A stretch of 64,000 nt of DNA from Macrosoma leucophasiata (lineage: Eukaryota; Arthropoda; Insecta; Lepidoptera; Hedylidae). The translations under genes were made by a program, and so were the position numbers. The notes under the pieces are model-generated. The model saw only the letters and a program-made list of their open reading frames with translations, made no database searches and had not been told where the DNA came from. The DNA is taken from positions 6,448,001-6,512,000 of the forward strand of contig JAWQUS010000030.1 in NCBI GenBank assembly GCA_036365455.1, given 5' to 3'. This document shows, one piece after another, positions 23,108 to 33,054 of this stretch (its first letter is position 1; every line of letters begins with the position of its first letter).

Positions 23108-23359
23108 TAATATTTATTTTTCGCGATAACACATATGAGTGGACTTTAGAAATTAAAGAAATTTTTGACTTCGGGTAGGAATCAAACCTGCAACCTCAGT
23201 CCAGCCGCTTTACCACTAAGCTACCGAAGCTAGTAAGTAACCGTAGCTTAGTGGTAAAGCTGTGGTAAAGGCTGGACTGGTTATCTGGTTATCCTGAGGT
23301 CGCAGGTTCGATTCCTGCCCGAAGTAAAAAATTTTTCTTTCCGTATTTTCTTTTTTTTC
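23108..23359. mobile_element. Palindromic tRNA-like SINE (family T1) with 14-bp TSD
   Basis: The left half is a minus-strand tRNA-like unit with its family tail (CTAAGCTACCGAAG..., AACCTGCAACCTC..., tail complementary to CATATGTGTTATCGCG). The right half is a + strand copy of the same tRNA-like unit (CCGTAGCTTAGTGGTAAAGC, B box GGTTCGATTCCTGCC) with a truncated tail. The halves meet head to head with only ~10 bp between. TAAACGATCGTTTG is duplicated at 23,094-23,107 and 23,360-23,373, so the whole inverted dimer inserted as one unit. The right tRNA-like unit has an internal duplication of GTGGTAAAG and of GGTTATC. Confidence 0.8.
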
Positions 23360-23964
23360 TAAACGATCGTTTGATTCATTTTATTCTAATCTACTACGTT
23401 AAAGAAGTAAAAAAACACACCTTAAAAGAAAAGTTAATGAATAACATTTATGTGTGCAGATAAATTTACCGAGTCTTCGTAATAATTATGTAATGTTTTA
23501 TTGGTGGCATTTTCTGACATTACGACAGTTTTTCACTCAAGTTTATGAATAAATAGTTAACTGGTTACTTAATTTTCAATAATCGTTAACCGAGGAAACA
23601 TACATAATTTAATTTTGATTTCATAACGAACCTTCAAGTTTTTTGTCTAATTGTAAATATTTGTAGAGTCAGTATCAATTTATATCGGTTCCAATAAGAA
23701 ATGGTAAAACTTCAATAGTGAGACCTTACAATTTCTTATTCAACAAATTTTACTTATTTTAGGCATAACCGAATAACAATTAGAAATAGACTAACATACA
23801 AAAATGATTCTGGTATTGTCTATATTTTTTTTAATATCTGTATGCTATGCCTATTCACAAAAATATTTATTCGCCTGGCCTAAAATTGCATTCATAAATT
23901 AATTTAAAATAATGAGCACTCTATTTGCACCAATACAACCAACCAAAAAACTAATTTTTAGATT

Positions 23965-24416
23965 GTTTTATATTATTTCGCATTAACACATGCTTGTGAA
24001 ATATATTTTTAATTAAAGAAAAATGGAAAGAAAAATTTGACTTCACGCGAGACTCGAACTCGCGGCCTACTGGGAATCTAGTCCAGCCGCTTTAAGGGTA
24101 AAAGTAAGACAATTATTAAGGGTAAAAGCGACTTCTTTACGATATTCAATAAACTGCAAAGTCTATTATATCGGTTGCCTTACTAGCATAGTTGGCAATA
24201 GATGGCGCTGCTGCTACCTTAAAGCAATGCAATAAATGTGAAGGAAAGATTTGACAAATCGGGCAGGACTTCAGTAGCTCAATTGGAAGAGCGGCTGGAC
24301 TAGATTCCCAGTAGGCCGCGAGTTCGAGTCTCGCCTGAAGTCAAATTTTTCTTACCATTTTTCTTTAAAATAAAATATATTTCACAAGCATGTGTTAATG
24401 CGAAATAATATAAAAA
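23965..24416. mobile_element. Inverted pair of tRNA-like SINE ends (family T2)
   Basis: Left: minus-strand tail (ATTATTTCGCATTAACACATG) and tRNA-like 3' half (CGAGACTCGAACTCGCGG). Right: a complete + tRNA-like unit (GACTTCAGTAGCTCAATTGG, B box GTTCGAGTCTCGCC) with the tail ATTTCACAAGCATGTGTTAA. Between them lie ~190 bp including GGCAATAGATGGCGCTG and GATTTGACAAATCGGGCAGG. The cloverleaf acceptor can pair (GACTTCAG with CTGAAGTC), but the anticodon stem is imperfect, so I do not call it a working tRNA. Confidence 0.7.
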
Positions 24417-24665
24417 CAATTATTAAGGGTAAAAGCGACTTCTTTACGATATTCAATAAACTGAAAAGTCTATTATATCGGTTGCCTAACTAGCATGGTT
24501 GGCAATAGATGGCGCTACTGCTACCATAAAGCAAGGCAATAAATGTGAAGGAAAGATTTGACAAATCGGGCAGGACTTCAGTAGCTCAATTGGAAGAGCG
24601 GCTGGACTAGATTCCTAGTAGGCCGCGAGTTCGAGTCTCGCCTGTAGTCAAATTTTTCTTTAAAA
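24110..24665 (+). repeat. Two tandem direct copies (period 307 bp) of a tRNA-SINE unit
   Basis: CAATTATTAAGGGTAAAAGC starts at 24,110 and again at 24,417. The two units stay closely similar through the GGCAATAGATGGCGCT block, the tRNA-like unit and into the tail. The second unit loses the distal tail after about 24,660 (TTTTTCTTTAAAAC). Differences are scattered single bases. A tandem duplication of the inner segment plus right arm of the T2 palindrome explains this. Confidence 0.8.
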
Positions 24666-24679
24666 CAAAGTACTAACTT

Positions 24680-26950
24680 AAAAAAGCTATTGGGATCCTT
24701 CTGGATTTTCGTAATTCTCTGTTTTCTGGTTCAGCTAAAGCTAAAAAAGTACTTTTTACTGCAATCAGTTAGATTATTCTTGTACCGATACAAAGTGTCA
24801 TACAATAATTGTTTCCCAGAACGCATGCTCACTCCAATAGCACATTCGATTCGCAGTAAGGCGAATGTCGGATTTTAAGAACTATACGTAATTACACCTC
24901 TTAGGCCTATTATTGGTGCTACAATAAAATAAATTATAGACAAGATTCAACGTAAAATACTTTGTAAGTTGAACGTAATTACCATGTATATGGGAGATTG
25001 AACACAAAGATTCATTTGTCATTTAAATGCCAACAAGTAGCTATAAAAAGAGATTAAGCATTATTACCTATAGGCCTGATTTTAATATTTATTGATACTA
25101 ACGTTAATTAATTTACATTTATATTAATTTTATGCCTTCAAAATTGATACGCAACATATTATTTTTATGAAATTAACTCGTGTCAAATCCACGGATTATT
25201 TCTTAATTATGTAGAATAAAATATGATCTTGACAAAGTTGTTTGGGTTAAAATTATGCCACAGCACTATCTAACTCGTATTTCATTTTTAATATATTGAT
25301 CTCTTGGGTAATTTATGCGTATTTAAAGTAACTCAAAGTAATATAATGTTGACAACTAATTACCTATTAAGAATTATGTAACTTACCACGTAAATTGGGC
25401 CAAACATGACATGTGCTGTAAAGGCGAAACAAATCCATACCAATAATTGAAATGCGAAATTCAGTAGATGTATTCTATAAGTCGAAAGTCAATCATTTGA
25501 AAGATAGACACTAGTTTAAAAATAAGAGCGAAAAATCTATTTTGGCTGTCGTTTATAATGTAATCTTGCAACAAAATTTAGTTTGACGAAATATTCTTAA
25601 TAGTCGTAAAAAAAATAATCATGAACACTGAATATGAAGTGAAGACCATTTGATTATGAGGAATCTTACTACAAAATACTACCCCATAAAACTCGAAAGA
25701 TACATTTTATTAACATACTCGTACCTACCTAATCGATGTTGCTACGTCCTTATTAGCGTTGATCATCAAGGGACATTATATTTTATCTGTGTATTGAATA
25801 TTAAAATTCCTTTATAATGAAATCATTTATTTTTAATGTCCCAACCAACGGTAGCCCGGGCAATAAGTACGTACCTGATGATTACCGCCTTTCAGGCAGA
25901 GATACGCCCCACAGATAATTATATTTAACGCAGAGCACGTCAACGTAATTGCTATTCGAGATGACATTTTGCTTCGAGCTGCGCCAGCGCAGTGATTGAA
26001 GGTTTTAATTGCGACTGGAAAAAGGGATACGAGATTTTTTGACACCAAAAACAGACGCACCCATTTTTTGCCGCGCGAAACCATACAATTTCGGACGTCC
26101 TTTTTAAAACTTTTTTCTTTTTCCAATCCTCGATTGCTGATACCTTACATTATTCACACTTAATTAGGAATAATATGTGTGGCATTTTAGTTTTGGAAAA
26201 AATATACGAGATTTTTTTACACAAACCGGACGCACCAGATAAAAGCATTTATATTTTTGGATAAAATAAAATCGTACGAAGCATTTCCTTTTTTCTGCTA
26301 TTAACGAGCCTTTGCTTTTGATTGGAAGTCCTTCTGTTTGTACAAGCTAATCTCTGGATTCTGATGGACCGATTTTGACGGGACTTTCAATGGCAGATAG
26401 CTGATGTAATAAGAAGTAAATTAGGCTCCTTTTAATTGAGAATTAAATTCAACGCGGACGATGGCACGGGTACAGCTAAGGGTAATATCACTATTAAAAT
26501 ATAATCTCTATTTAATTATTCGTTATTGTAGGTATTGTGGTAATAATTTTCTTCATTTCTACTGTTACGGGACTACGGTGCTCGCCAGAATAAGCACGTG
26601 TTTTGAATAAAATGTTAATTTTGCAAACACGTACTTTTTTATATTGTTATAAATAGAACAAAAATATTTAAAGTTAATGATATAAAACTATTTTAAATTA
26701 TTAATAATATTAAGATATGATACTTTATTGAAACCCGGGTTTCAATAAACTGTTATCGAATATTTTATTACTGAAATTCTCAGTAGTCTGAAATAAAAAG
26801 TCGATAATGGATAAGAAAACTTCAAAACCTGGTGATTTATTATCTTTTCGAGGAAATATAGTTGTTAAGATATACAAATATTTATCACCATGATCCCTCA
26901 GTTAGTAAAAAGTATATTCAAAACGTTGAGCGATAATAGATATTATCTGA
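24680..26950. other. AT-rich spacer, no gene seen
   Basis: Frames at 24,690-24,878 and 25,833-26,126 have no recognisable domain. 26,010-26,110 and 26,200-26,280 share ATACGAGATTTTTT, GACGCACC and similar pieces, so a short diverged local duplication is likely. Confidence 0.4.
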
Positions 26951-26966
26951 TACTCATATTCAAGTA

Positions 26967-27212
26967 TTTTATTTTTAAAGAAAAATGGAAAGAAAAATTT
27001 GACTTCAGGCGAGACTCGAACTCGGAATCTAGTCTAGCCGCTCTTCTAATTGAGCTACTGAAGTCCTGCCCGATTTGTCAAATCTTTCCTTCACATCTAT
27101 TGCTTTATGGTTGCAGCAGCGCCATCTATTGCCAACTATTTTTCTTTCCATTTTTCTTTAAAAATAAAATATATTTCACAAGCATATGTTAATGCGAAAT
27201 AATATAAAACAA
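26967..27212 (-). mobile_element. tRNA-like SINE T2 with inverted tails and 13-bp TSD
   Basis: TCATATTCAAGTA is duplicated at 26,954-26,966 and 27,213-27,225. Inside, a minus-strand tRNA-like unit (CGAGACTCGAACTC...GAGCTACTGAAGTC) is followed by the inner block (CTGCCCGATTTGTCAAATC, GCGCCATCTATTGCC) and then a + strand tail. The outer ~30 bp on each side (AAAGAAAAATGGAAAGAAAA and its complement) form perfect inverted repeats. The middle of the tRNA unit lacks the GCGGCCTACTGG stretch seen in the 24-kb copies. Confidence 0.8.
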
Positions 27213-27232
27213 TCATATTCAAGTAGTTTGAT

Positions 27233-27300
27233 GACACAGTTGGTGAAGCGGTGTGTTACCACTTGATCCAGGGTTCGATTCCTCGTATCAGATAATAAAA
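27233..27300 (+). repeat. tRNA-like fragment
   Basis: ACAGTTGGTGAAGCGGTGTG (A-box region) and GGGTTCGATTCCTCGTATC (B box) followed by an A-rich tract. The 5' acceptor strand is not complementary to the 3' end, so it is probably a SINE head and not a tRNA gene. Confidence 0.5.
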
Positions 27301-27394
27301 AAAAAGTTCTGTTTATAAAATAAATTGTTAAAAAAATCTTATTGTCATGAAATGGTAAAAAACAAGCATCGATTCATATGGTAAGTAAATACTC

Positions 27395-27672
27395 TACTGG
27401 TGGTAGAGTTCTAGTGTAGGCGCTCGAGGGCGTAGGCATTACCTAATTTATCTGGTACCTACTAAATGGTAGTGTTCAGCACTATCGTGTTTCGGTTAGA
27501 TGGTAGTGTATGGCCCCGTAATAACTACTAGAGACATAACAGCTAAGGTATCAGTTGTGGCAACGCATATCTGCATTTTGACCTCTGGTCTTTGTGTGGG
27601 TACCTATAGGCTGCAGTGATCACTTAACATCAATGTGAACTGCATGCTTGTTTGCCACCATTACATTAAAAA
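27395..27672 (-). mobile_element. SINE-B copy
   Basis: Nearly full-length minus-strand copy, from CTACTGGTGGTAGAGTTC to CACCATTACATTAAAAAA, with a small deletion next to the 3' end. Confidence 0.75.
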
Positions 27673-27689
27673 AATCTACTTTCATTAAA

Positions 27690-27870
27690 AAGAGTTTTTA
27701 ACGTTGCCTCTCCCGAGGTCTAACTTGTTATGCTTTAACGCTAACAGATCCGTTGCCACCCTTAAGACCTAACTTAAGGGTGGCAACGGATCTGCATTTT
27801 GACCTCAGGTTTTTTGTCTAGATGTCTATAGGCTGCTGCTGTTTGCCTTCTTTGTTTAATAAAAATAATA
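27690..27870. mobile_element. SINE-B fragment containing a perfect 22-bp hairpin
   Basis: A second SINE-B piece in which the GGTGGCAACGGATCTGCATT region occurs in both orientations. The arms at 27,745-27,766 and 27,773-27,794 are perfectly complementary over 22 bp, with loop ACCTAA. Downstream the element continues on the minus strand (TTTTGACCTCAGG..., CTATAGGCTGC) to about 27,860. Confidence 0.7.
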
Positions 27871-27899
27871 CGTTGTACAAGTGATCGTTACAAATTATG

Positions 27900-28858
27900 T
27901 TAATATGAATCAACCACCCCAACGGTCGTAGTCATAGTGCACTGAGCATCGTACAAGTGGAACGTACGTTCTGACAGGTGCGGCCAAAGGTCGATGGGTA
28001 ACCTTATATTGTTATCGGCTATCTTTATGGGGTGCGAGGTGCGACGGTTAGCTAACGTAGGGGAGTGTTGTTTATGAATGGTATTGGTAATTGATTGGAC
28101 ATTACTTGACTTTATGACTTTAATGTCAGTTAGGTGTAGTAGGTGGCTCCTCTCTAGACGACAAGTCTCTAGTCAACGAGCAATTGGTGAGCGCAAAGGC
28201 AGAGAATATGTATTAATACCTACTACGTATAGAACGGACACTTCGACGTCCCGCCTGATTTCCCCGCCTCACCCAACCTCCTCCCGTCTTATGAGCGACG
28301 GTTGGTATTTTCTACGTGCTACGCACACAGGTGCACGTGTAAATACACGTCACTGATGGATGTCTGTGTAAAAGAGACCAAATTAAGCGTTTGTATGGAA
28401 TTTTGGCGAAGTGTCCGCGGTGTGTCAAAGGGCTCTCAGCCTAATTAAATTGGGAGGAAGAAGGGAGACCCTGCGGGTCCGATCCTCGAGTTAGGGCGTA
28501 ATGGAGGGACACATAGGATTAGGGTCGAGGCAACGTTCGCTCTAGTCAACCGTTCAACCGTTGGTGGTCCAAAGTGTATGAAGCAATCGTAAATAAAGGG
28601 GAGAAAAAATTATTTAGTAAAAAAATACCTGTGTGCTTGTAACATTAAAAAAAAACGCGAATACTTTTGTTAATTACAATCGGATTTTCACGTTATCGAT
28701 TAACTTGCACATCCCCCGACTCATCGATAAATCGATCCGGTATCATTAAGATTAAATTAATTGGGCTCCACCGGTCTTCCGCGTCCCTGTCGAGATGAAA
28801 AAAGTGGGCACACGTGGTCACTACCGTTCATTTACGAACGCGAATTATGCGTAGTACG
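27900..28858. promoter_or_regulatory. Repeat-free CpG-bearing region preceding the paired CSL enhancer
   Basis: No SINE, LINE or MITE seen in ~950 bp, unusual for this window. It holds ACAGGTG E boxes at 27,974-27,980 and 28,327-28,333, CACGTG at 28,334-28,339 and 28,811-28,816, and three ATCGAT cores (28,695-28,700, 28,723-28,728 and 28,731-28,736; DREF/Cut-type motif). A 92-codon frame at 28,078-28,356 shows no known domain. The motif content suggests a distal regulatory block. Confidence 0.4.
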
Positions 28859-28941
28859 GCAGGTGGCAGGTGGAGTGAAGCATGGGAACTCGGGGTTGAG
28901 GCGAGTTCCCACGAACGCGTCATTCACCACACAACACCTGC
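28859..28941. promoter_or_regulatory. Candidate Notch/proneural enhancer: Su(H)-paired site with three proneural E boxes
   Basis: Two tandem GCAGGTG boxes (28,859-28,865 and 28,866-28,872) are followed by CATGGGAA (28,881-28,888), a 17-bp spacer and the inverted site TTCCCACG (28,906-28,913). A third GCAGGTG lies on the minus strand at 28,935-28,941. Head-to-head CSL sites with a 15-17 bp spacer are the SPS that cooperatively binds two Notch-Su(H)-Mastermind complexes. Combined with proneural boxes it is the SPS+A code of Drosophila E(spl)-complex bHLH and Bearded-type genes. The right-hand CSL site is a perfect match (CGTGGGAAC); the left has A at the second position. No TATA or gene start is evident alongside, so a distal enhancer fits better than a core promoter. 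Confidence 0.65.
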
Positions 28942-29570
28942 GCCCCATAACGGGGATGCAACACACACGACCGCCACGCGAAGGAAAGCGCCGATTAGAA
29001 GGGACGCGTGTGTGCGCTCGCGCCTCTATGCGTCTATGTGTGTGTAAGTGGGCTCGCGCAGATTTAATTACATTTTGTTTACGCTGTTTTGGTGTGTGTT
29101 CGTGCCTATTTTCATTAAAATTTTCGTTGCCATTCATGTACGATAATTAGGTACTAATTGAAGTTCCATTCAGCATTTTATCTATGAATGTCGAGTTAAC
29201 TGTTAGATCGATGGTTTCATAGATTATTCTAGTAATTTTATGATTTATTTTTCGCCTTTCATTAAATCATTATTTTATATTTATTTAAAGTATCTATTAG
29301 GTATCTACAAAGTAAGTACGTTGTAAATTGTGTTCTGTTTTTAATTTTGCTTCCAATCAGGCTCATAAATAATATTCCATGCATAATTTCTATGAAACAG
29401 AAGCTTTTTTATAATAATTATCAACTATACCTACATATTTATGATTGTACAATTATCATCATAACATTAATAAAAACAGAACCCTAAAGACACACACATG
29501 CAGATACAATGTTATTGTGTCATTTAAATTATTGCGCATCAACTAGAATACGATAGGTACATGACTGTTA
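28942..29570. other. CpG-rich tail of the island, then AT-rich spacer
   Basis: 28,942-29,100 stays CpG-rich (GACCGCCACGCG, GGGACGCGTGTGTGCGCTCG). The overlapping frames on both strands (28,761-29,150 +, 28,832-29,137 -) look like by-products of the high-GC sequence: their translations have no domain and are rich in Arg, His and Thr. 29,150-29,560 is AT-rich with nothing seen. Confidence 0.4.
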
Positions 29571-29640
29571 GTGCCTACGCCCTCAAGTGAAGTCTGCCAC
29601 TGAAGTCTCTACCACCATAAACTTCAGCAACAGTCGCTAC
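29570..29640 (+). mobile_element. SINE-B 3'-end scrap
   Basis: GTGCCTACGCCCTCAAGTGAAG...CTCTACCACCA matches the last ~60 bp of SINE-B. The rest is absent. Confidence 0.5.
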
Positions 29641-29699
29641 TTAATCTATCTATACCCCGATATGTCATAATTTCTCGACGGCAAAGTATCCATAGAATC

Positions 29700-29890
29700 A
29701 ACAACAAAACAAAACCACCGATGAATCTAATCATTAATCAATTTAAATAGTCCAGCCTCGATATTGATACAAATCAACGACACACGTGGACACGAGCGTA
29801 TAGATTATGCGACGCAAGCCAAACGAATCGTATATGTCGACACTATTTTAAGTAAACATACAATCCACGATAAACTAAGTAATCTACTGA
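29700..29890 (+). repeat. First copy of a diverged ~190-bp direct duplication
   Basis: AATCTAATCATTAATCAATT, TAGTCCAGCCTCGATATT, CAAATCAACGACACACGTGG, GCGACGCAAGCC and TGTCGACACT reappear in the same order at 30,836-31,090. The copies have indels relative to each other. Not seen elsewhere in the window, so this is a local duplication and not an obvious transposon. Confidence 0.6.
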
Positions 29891-30002
29891 AGAGGCAGAA
29901 TCCTACTGTCCTGGTTTTTAGACCACAAAAATACATTTTACATTGAAGGTAAGTGAAAATAATATAAACAGAAAACAAAAATACTAAACATTAATCTATC
30001 TA

Positions 30003-30276
30003 TATATATCGATGGTCCAGAAGACAAACACGCTAAGTACAGACCTACATTATTTTCGGGAGGACAGTTCTTCTTTACTTAAACTTAAAACTTTACATAG
30101 AATTGTGTATATACACAATTTCTATGCACAGTTTTAAGTTATAGTACGAGTATCTAGAAGTTTGAAATTCTCTAGTTTAAATGTATCATGTATGTTTGGA
30201 ATCAATAAAAACTGTCCTCCCCAAAAAAATGTAGGTCTGTACTTAGCAAGTTTGTCTTCTAGACCATCGATATATA
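30003..30276. mobile_element. Long-TIR MITE (~274 bp)
   Basis: Terminal inverted repeats of roughly 65 bp: TATATATCGATGGTCCAGAA, CTAAGTACAGACCTACATT and GGGAGGACAGTT on the left, with their complements on the right ending ACCATCGATATATA. The interior is AT-rich and non-coding. TA at the ends would fit a Tc1/mariner-type target, but the flanks are too AT-rich to prove it. Confidence 0.65.
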
Positions 30277-30755
30277 AAAATCAATTGTTATTCGTTAGGC
30301 TCGCTAAAACTCGAGAACGGCTGGACGGCTTTGGCTAATTGTTTTGAATAATTTTTGGAAATCCAGGTAAAGTTTAAAAGATTTTTGATTTCGAATGATT
30401 TTTGGAAACCCAGGGAAGGTTTAAAGCAGTGATTCCCAAAGTGGTCCATATAGACACCCTGGGGTCTATGGGAGACTCGATGGGGTCTACGTATAAGCGT
30501 AAATAAAAATGGGATATATGGGAAAGTGATATAAATGTTAGCAAGGAGGTCCACCGAAACAAGAAAAAAATTGAAAGGCAAAAACAGCTACAAGCAAAAA
30601 TAGTTTGGGAACCTCTGGTTTAAAGGGTAAGAAAATATAAAGAAATTATAGGGAAATAGTAAAAACCATAATTTCAAATAGTCCGTATCTATCAAACCTT
30701 TGACATATTATTTAATTCTGAGGCAATACGAAGTTTGTCGGGTCAGCTAAGTTAC
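30277..30755 (+). repeat. Dispersed repeat D, interrupted by a hAT-like MITE
   Basis: The same family as 11,485-11,735. AAACTCGAGAACGGCTGGAC starts it and GAGGCAATACGAAGTTTGTC ends it. It carries a short internal duplication of the CCAGGTAAAGTTTAAA / CCAGGGAAGGTTTAAA block and the insertion at 30,427-30,617. Confidence 0.6.
30427..30617. mobile_element. hAT-like MITE with 8-bp TSD
   Basis: Starts CAGTGATTCCCAAAGTGGTC and ends TAGTTTGGGAACCTCTG, i.e. imperfect inverted ends of the CAGNGNTTCCCAAA type of Charlie-like hAT elements. The exact 8-mer GTTTAAAG flanks it (30,419-30,426 and 30,618-30,625). 191 bp, non-coding. Confidence 0.85.
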
Positions 30756-30835
30756 ATTATAAATGCTTGTGCAAGCTATCTCTTCATTTTGATAATCATA
30801 ATTATTGGACAACAAAGTTTATTCCTCCTACCCCA

Positions 30836-31090
30836 AAAAACAAAGCGTCAACAAACCTAATCGTATATCGATTTAGATAGTCCAGCGCCGCTATTCATAC
30901 AAATCAAGGACACACGTGCGTATAGAATAAGCGACGCAAGCCAAGTGTGGCGTGAAGAGTGGCGTGTGTCGACACTGCATGTATTCATGACTATCACACT
31001 CACTATTTAATTTTGATTGCTTTATCGGTATTTGATTTTCGGTTGCGTGTAGGTGAAATTAAGCGAACATGCAATGGACGATATACTAAT
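30836..31090 (+). repeat. Second copy of the ~190-bp direct duplication
   Basis: CTAATCGTATATCGATTTAG, TAGTCCAGCGCCGCTATT, CAAATCAAGGACACACGTG, GCGACGCAAGCC, TGTCGACACT, AAGCGAACATGCAATGGACG parallel 29,700-29,890. This copy has an extra ~80 bp before the final block. The MITE and repeat D lie between the two copies. Confidence 0.6.
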
Positions 31091-32260
31091 TTAAAGGGGC
31101 ACAATGTTCAATAAATTTCGGTGTGTTGCTAAATCTCCTAATCCCATGGTCGGTGTTTGGTAACGTTTGCAAACCCTACAAAGAGAGTCGTTTCTCTTTT
31201 GCCTATCACCTTCATGTTTACTTGTAACCTGGGGCTGTATTCCTACACTACGCCTCAATCGTTGCCGTATCACAACACATATTTGTACCTTATCATTCAA
31301 GTTACAATAATGAAGCGCGTTTGATACTCGTACATCTTTCGCATAATCTTTGGCGCAAGAGCTATTTTAACTTTGGCGCTGCAAGAAATTGTTTTCATTC
31401 TTGCCTGTACATATGGCATAAGGATTAGTTAGATTGGAAAAGACGTTCTTCTTTAGGTAGGAAACAATTATCTATATATGTAACTGTTTCGGCTACGACA
31501 TAAAATAAGTAAGAATAAAATCAATGCCTAAATTAGACTGAATGGTGTCTGCTTCATTTTGACACTAGTGTTTGGATGTCTTGAATAAAAACAATTACTC
31601 GTCACTGTAGGTAAATGTTTGTTTTTTTCTCTTTTGCAAGTTACCGCAGCCGCGTTTTTTTTCTACGTTTTGTCAACATGTCATAAGCTTTGTCATAGTC
31701 TTTTGTAGGAATTACATCCAATTGAAGTCAAAAGTTTTATTCGCTCTGCCTACAGTTCGATAGTTTTCTTTTACATTTTTTGCAGTTTTTACCATACCTA
31801 ATAAAAAACCCATCAATTTAATACACAATTAGGAACAGATGTAACAGGTATTTAAAACTTTTAGCCAGAATATAATACACTCCCGAATGAAATGATTTAC
31901 GCTTTCACTAACAGTCAACTTAATTTCTGGTGTGGTATTGAAGAAAGAAATTTATTTCGACGGTAATTTTGCACCTGTTATTCGATAATTTACCTCACCA
32001 ACCAAAAAAAAACTTTTGTTACGCTATAGATCCAACGATATGGTTTTGATATAAAACAATCCGTGGTAATTCCCCAACAAGCCGCCACTAAGGGCGGCCA
32101 CACAAAACTGCGATGCATTAGTGCGAGTACGCAGATATTTGCGATGTAATGCGAATTCGGCGAAATAACAGCTAGCGCCGCTGATGTAACACAACTTATT
32201 TGAAAATGTTTGCGCGGAAGTCGACTCTATTGCAACATTTATAATAAGGTACAAAATTTA
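31091..32260. other. Spacer, no gene seen
   Basis: Minus-strand frames at 31,091-31,300 and 32,024-32,254 have no recognisable domain. No repeat ends found. Confidence 0.4.
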
Positions 32261-32419
32261 CCCCCTTATTCATAAACATACATTAGATACGTTTTAGCTA
32301 TCGAATGCTTTGTCTTGTCTTTGTCTTCTTGTCAGCTGCATTGTCAAATGTGCAGGATAGAAAAAGACAAAGGAGAGATTAGTAACACTTTAGCGAAAAT
32401 ACGTTTATGAGTGAGGGGG
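32261..32419 (+). mobile_element. MITE-C copy with TTA target duplication
   Basis: 159 bp between CCCCCTTATTCATAAACATA and ...CGTTTATGAGTGAGGGGG, flanked by TTA (32,258-32,260 and 32,420-32,422). The interior matches the copies at 21,031 and 45,486, with a short extra CTTTGTCTTCTTGTC segment. Confidence 0.8.
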
Positions 32420-33050
32420 TTAAAGTGTTTTAGGGACAAATTAATTTAAAAGTAAACTAGCATATAGTAAGACTTTGAAAAAAATAAGAAACACCCTAAT
32501 TTATGTATGAATGCGTGCATTTAGTTTTTCCTGAACTTAGAACAGTAGTGAGGTTAGATACGTTAATGCCGATAAGTGTATGATTTCATAACTTACCAGT
32601 AACTTGGGTTTTTGAGGTTTATAGAAACTAAGAGTTTATATGTATTGTGTAAATTATCTACAATAGAAACGTACCTACGCTCGCCATAATTGCCGCCACA
32701 GAATGAAAGTATCCTAGTTTATAATAGTGACAAAGCGTCTACAAAGAAATAAGTTCATCAATTTGTAGATTACTTACCATCAACGTGAACTATATGCTAG
32801 TTTACATTTTCATGTCATAAAGGTCTCCAAATAGTTAACTTGATATACCCAATATCTTGGACTTATCAGAAATGCATAAATAACCGACGATAATACTATA
32901 AAAGCGGAGGAAGGGTGAATGTCAATTAAGGACTTATTTATTTGTGTATCCCGTGACCCGCATTGCCGTTGCATTGGAATGCTGTGTCACTAAAATCGCA
33001 AAGGATGGGAATGGTACATCGATATTTTGATAGAAATATAATCCATGATT
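32420..33050. other. Spacer, no gene seen
   Basis: AT-rich. 32,690-32,820 has weak SINE-B-like words (CTTACCATCAACGTGAAC). Nothing else recognised. Confidence 0.35.
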
Positions 33051-33054
33051 TTAT

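Noticed and set aside
24260..24345. Functional tRNA gene at the tRNA-like unit (also 23,260; 58,485; 62,653)
   Set aside because: Acceptor, D arm and T arm look plausible, but the anticodon stem has mismatches, the units recur with a common non-tRNA tail, and several are bounded by retroposon target duplications. They are SINE heads.
28761..29150. 129-codon + frame and 101-codon minus frame over the CpG island
   Set aside because: They overlap on opposite strands, have no domain, and their Arg/His/Thr-rich composition is what open frames in GC-rich non-coding DNA look like. The motif evidence favours a regulatory island.
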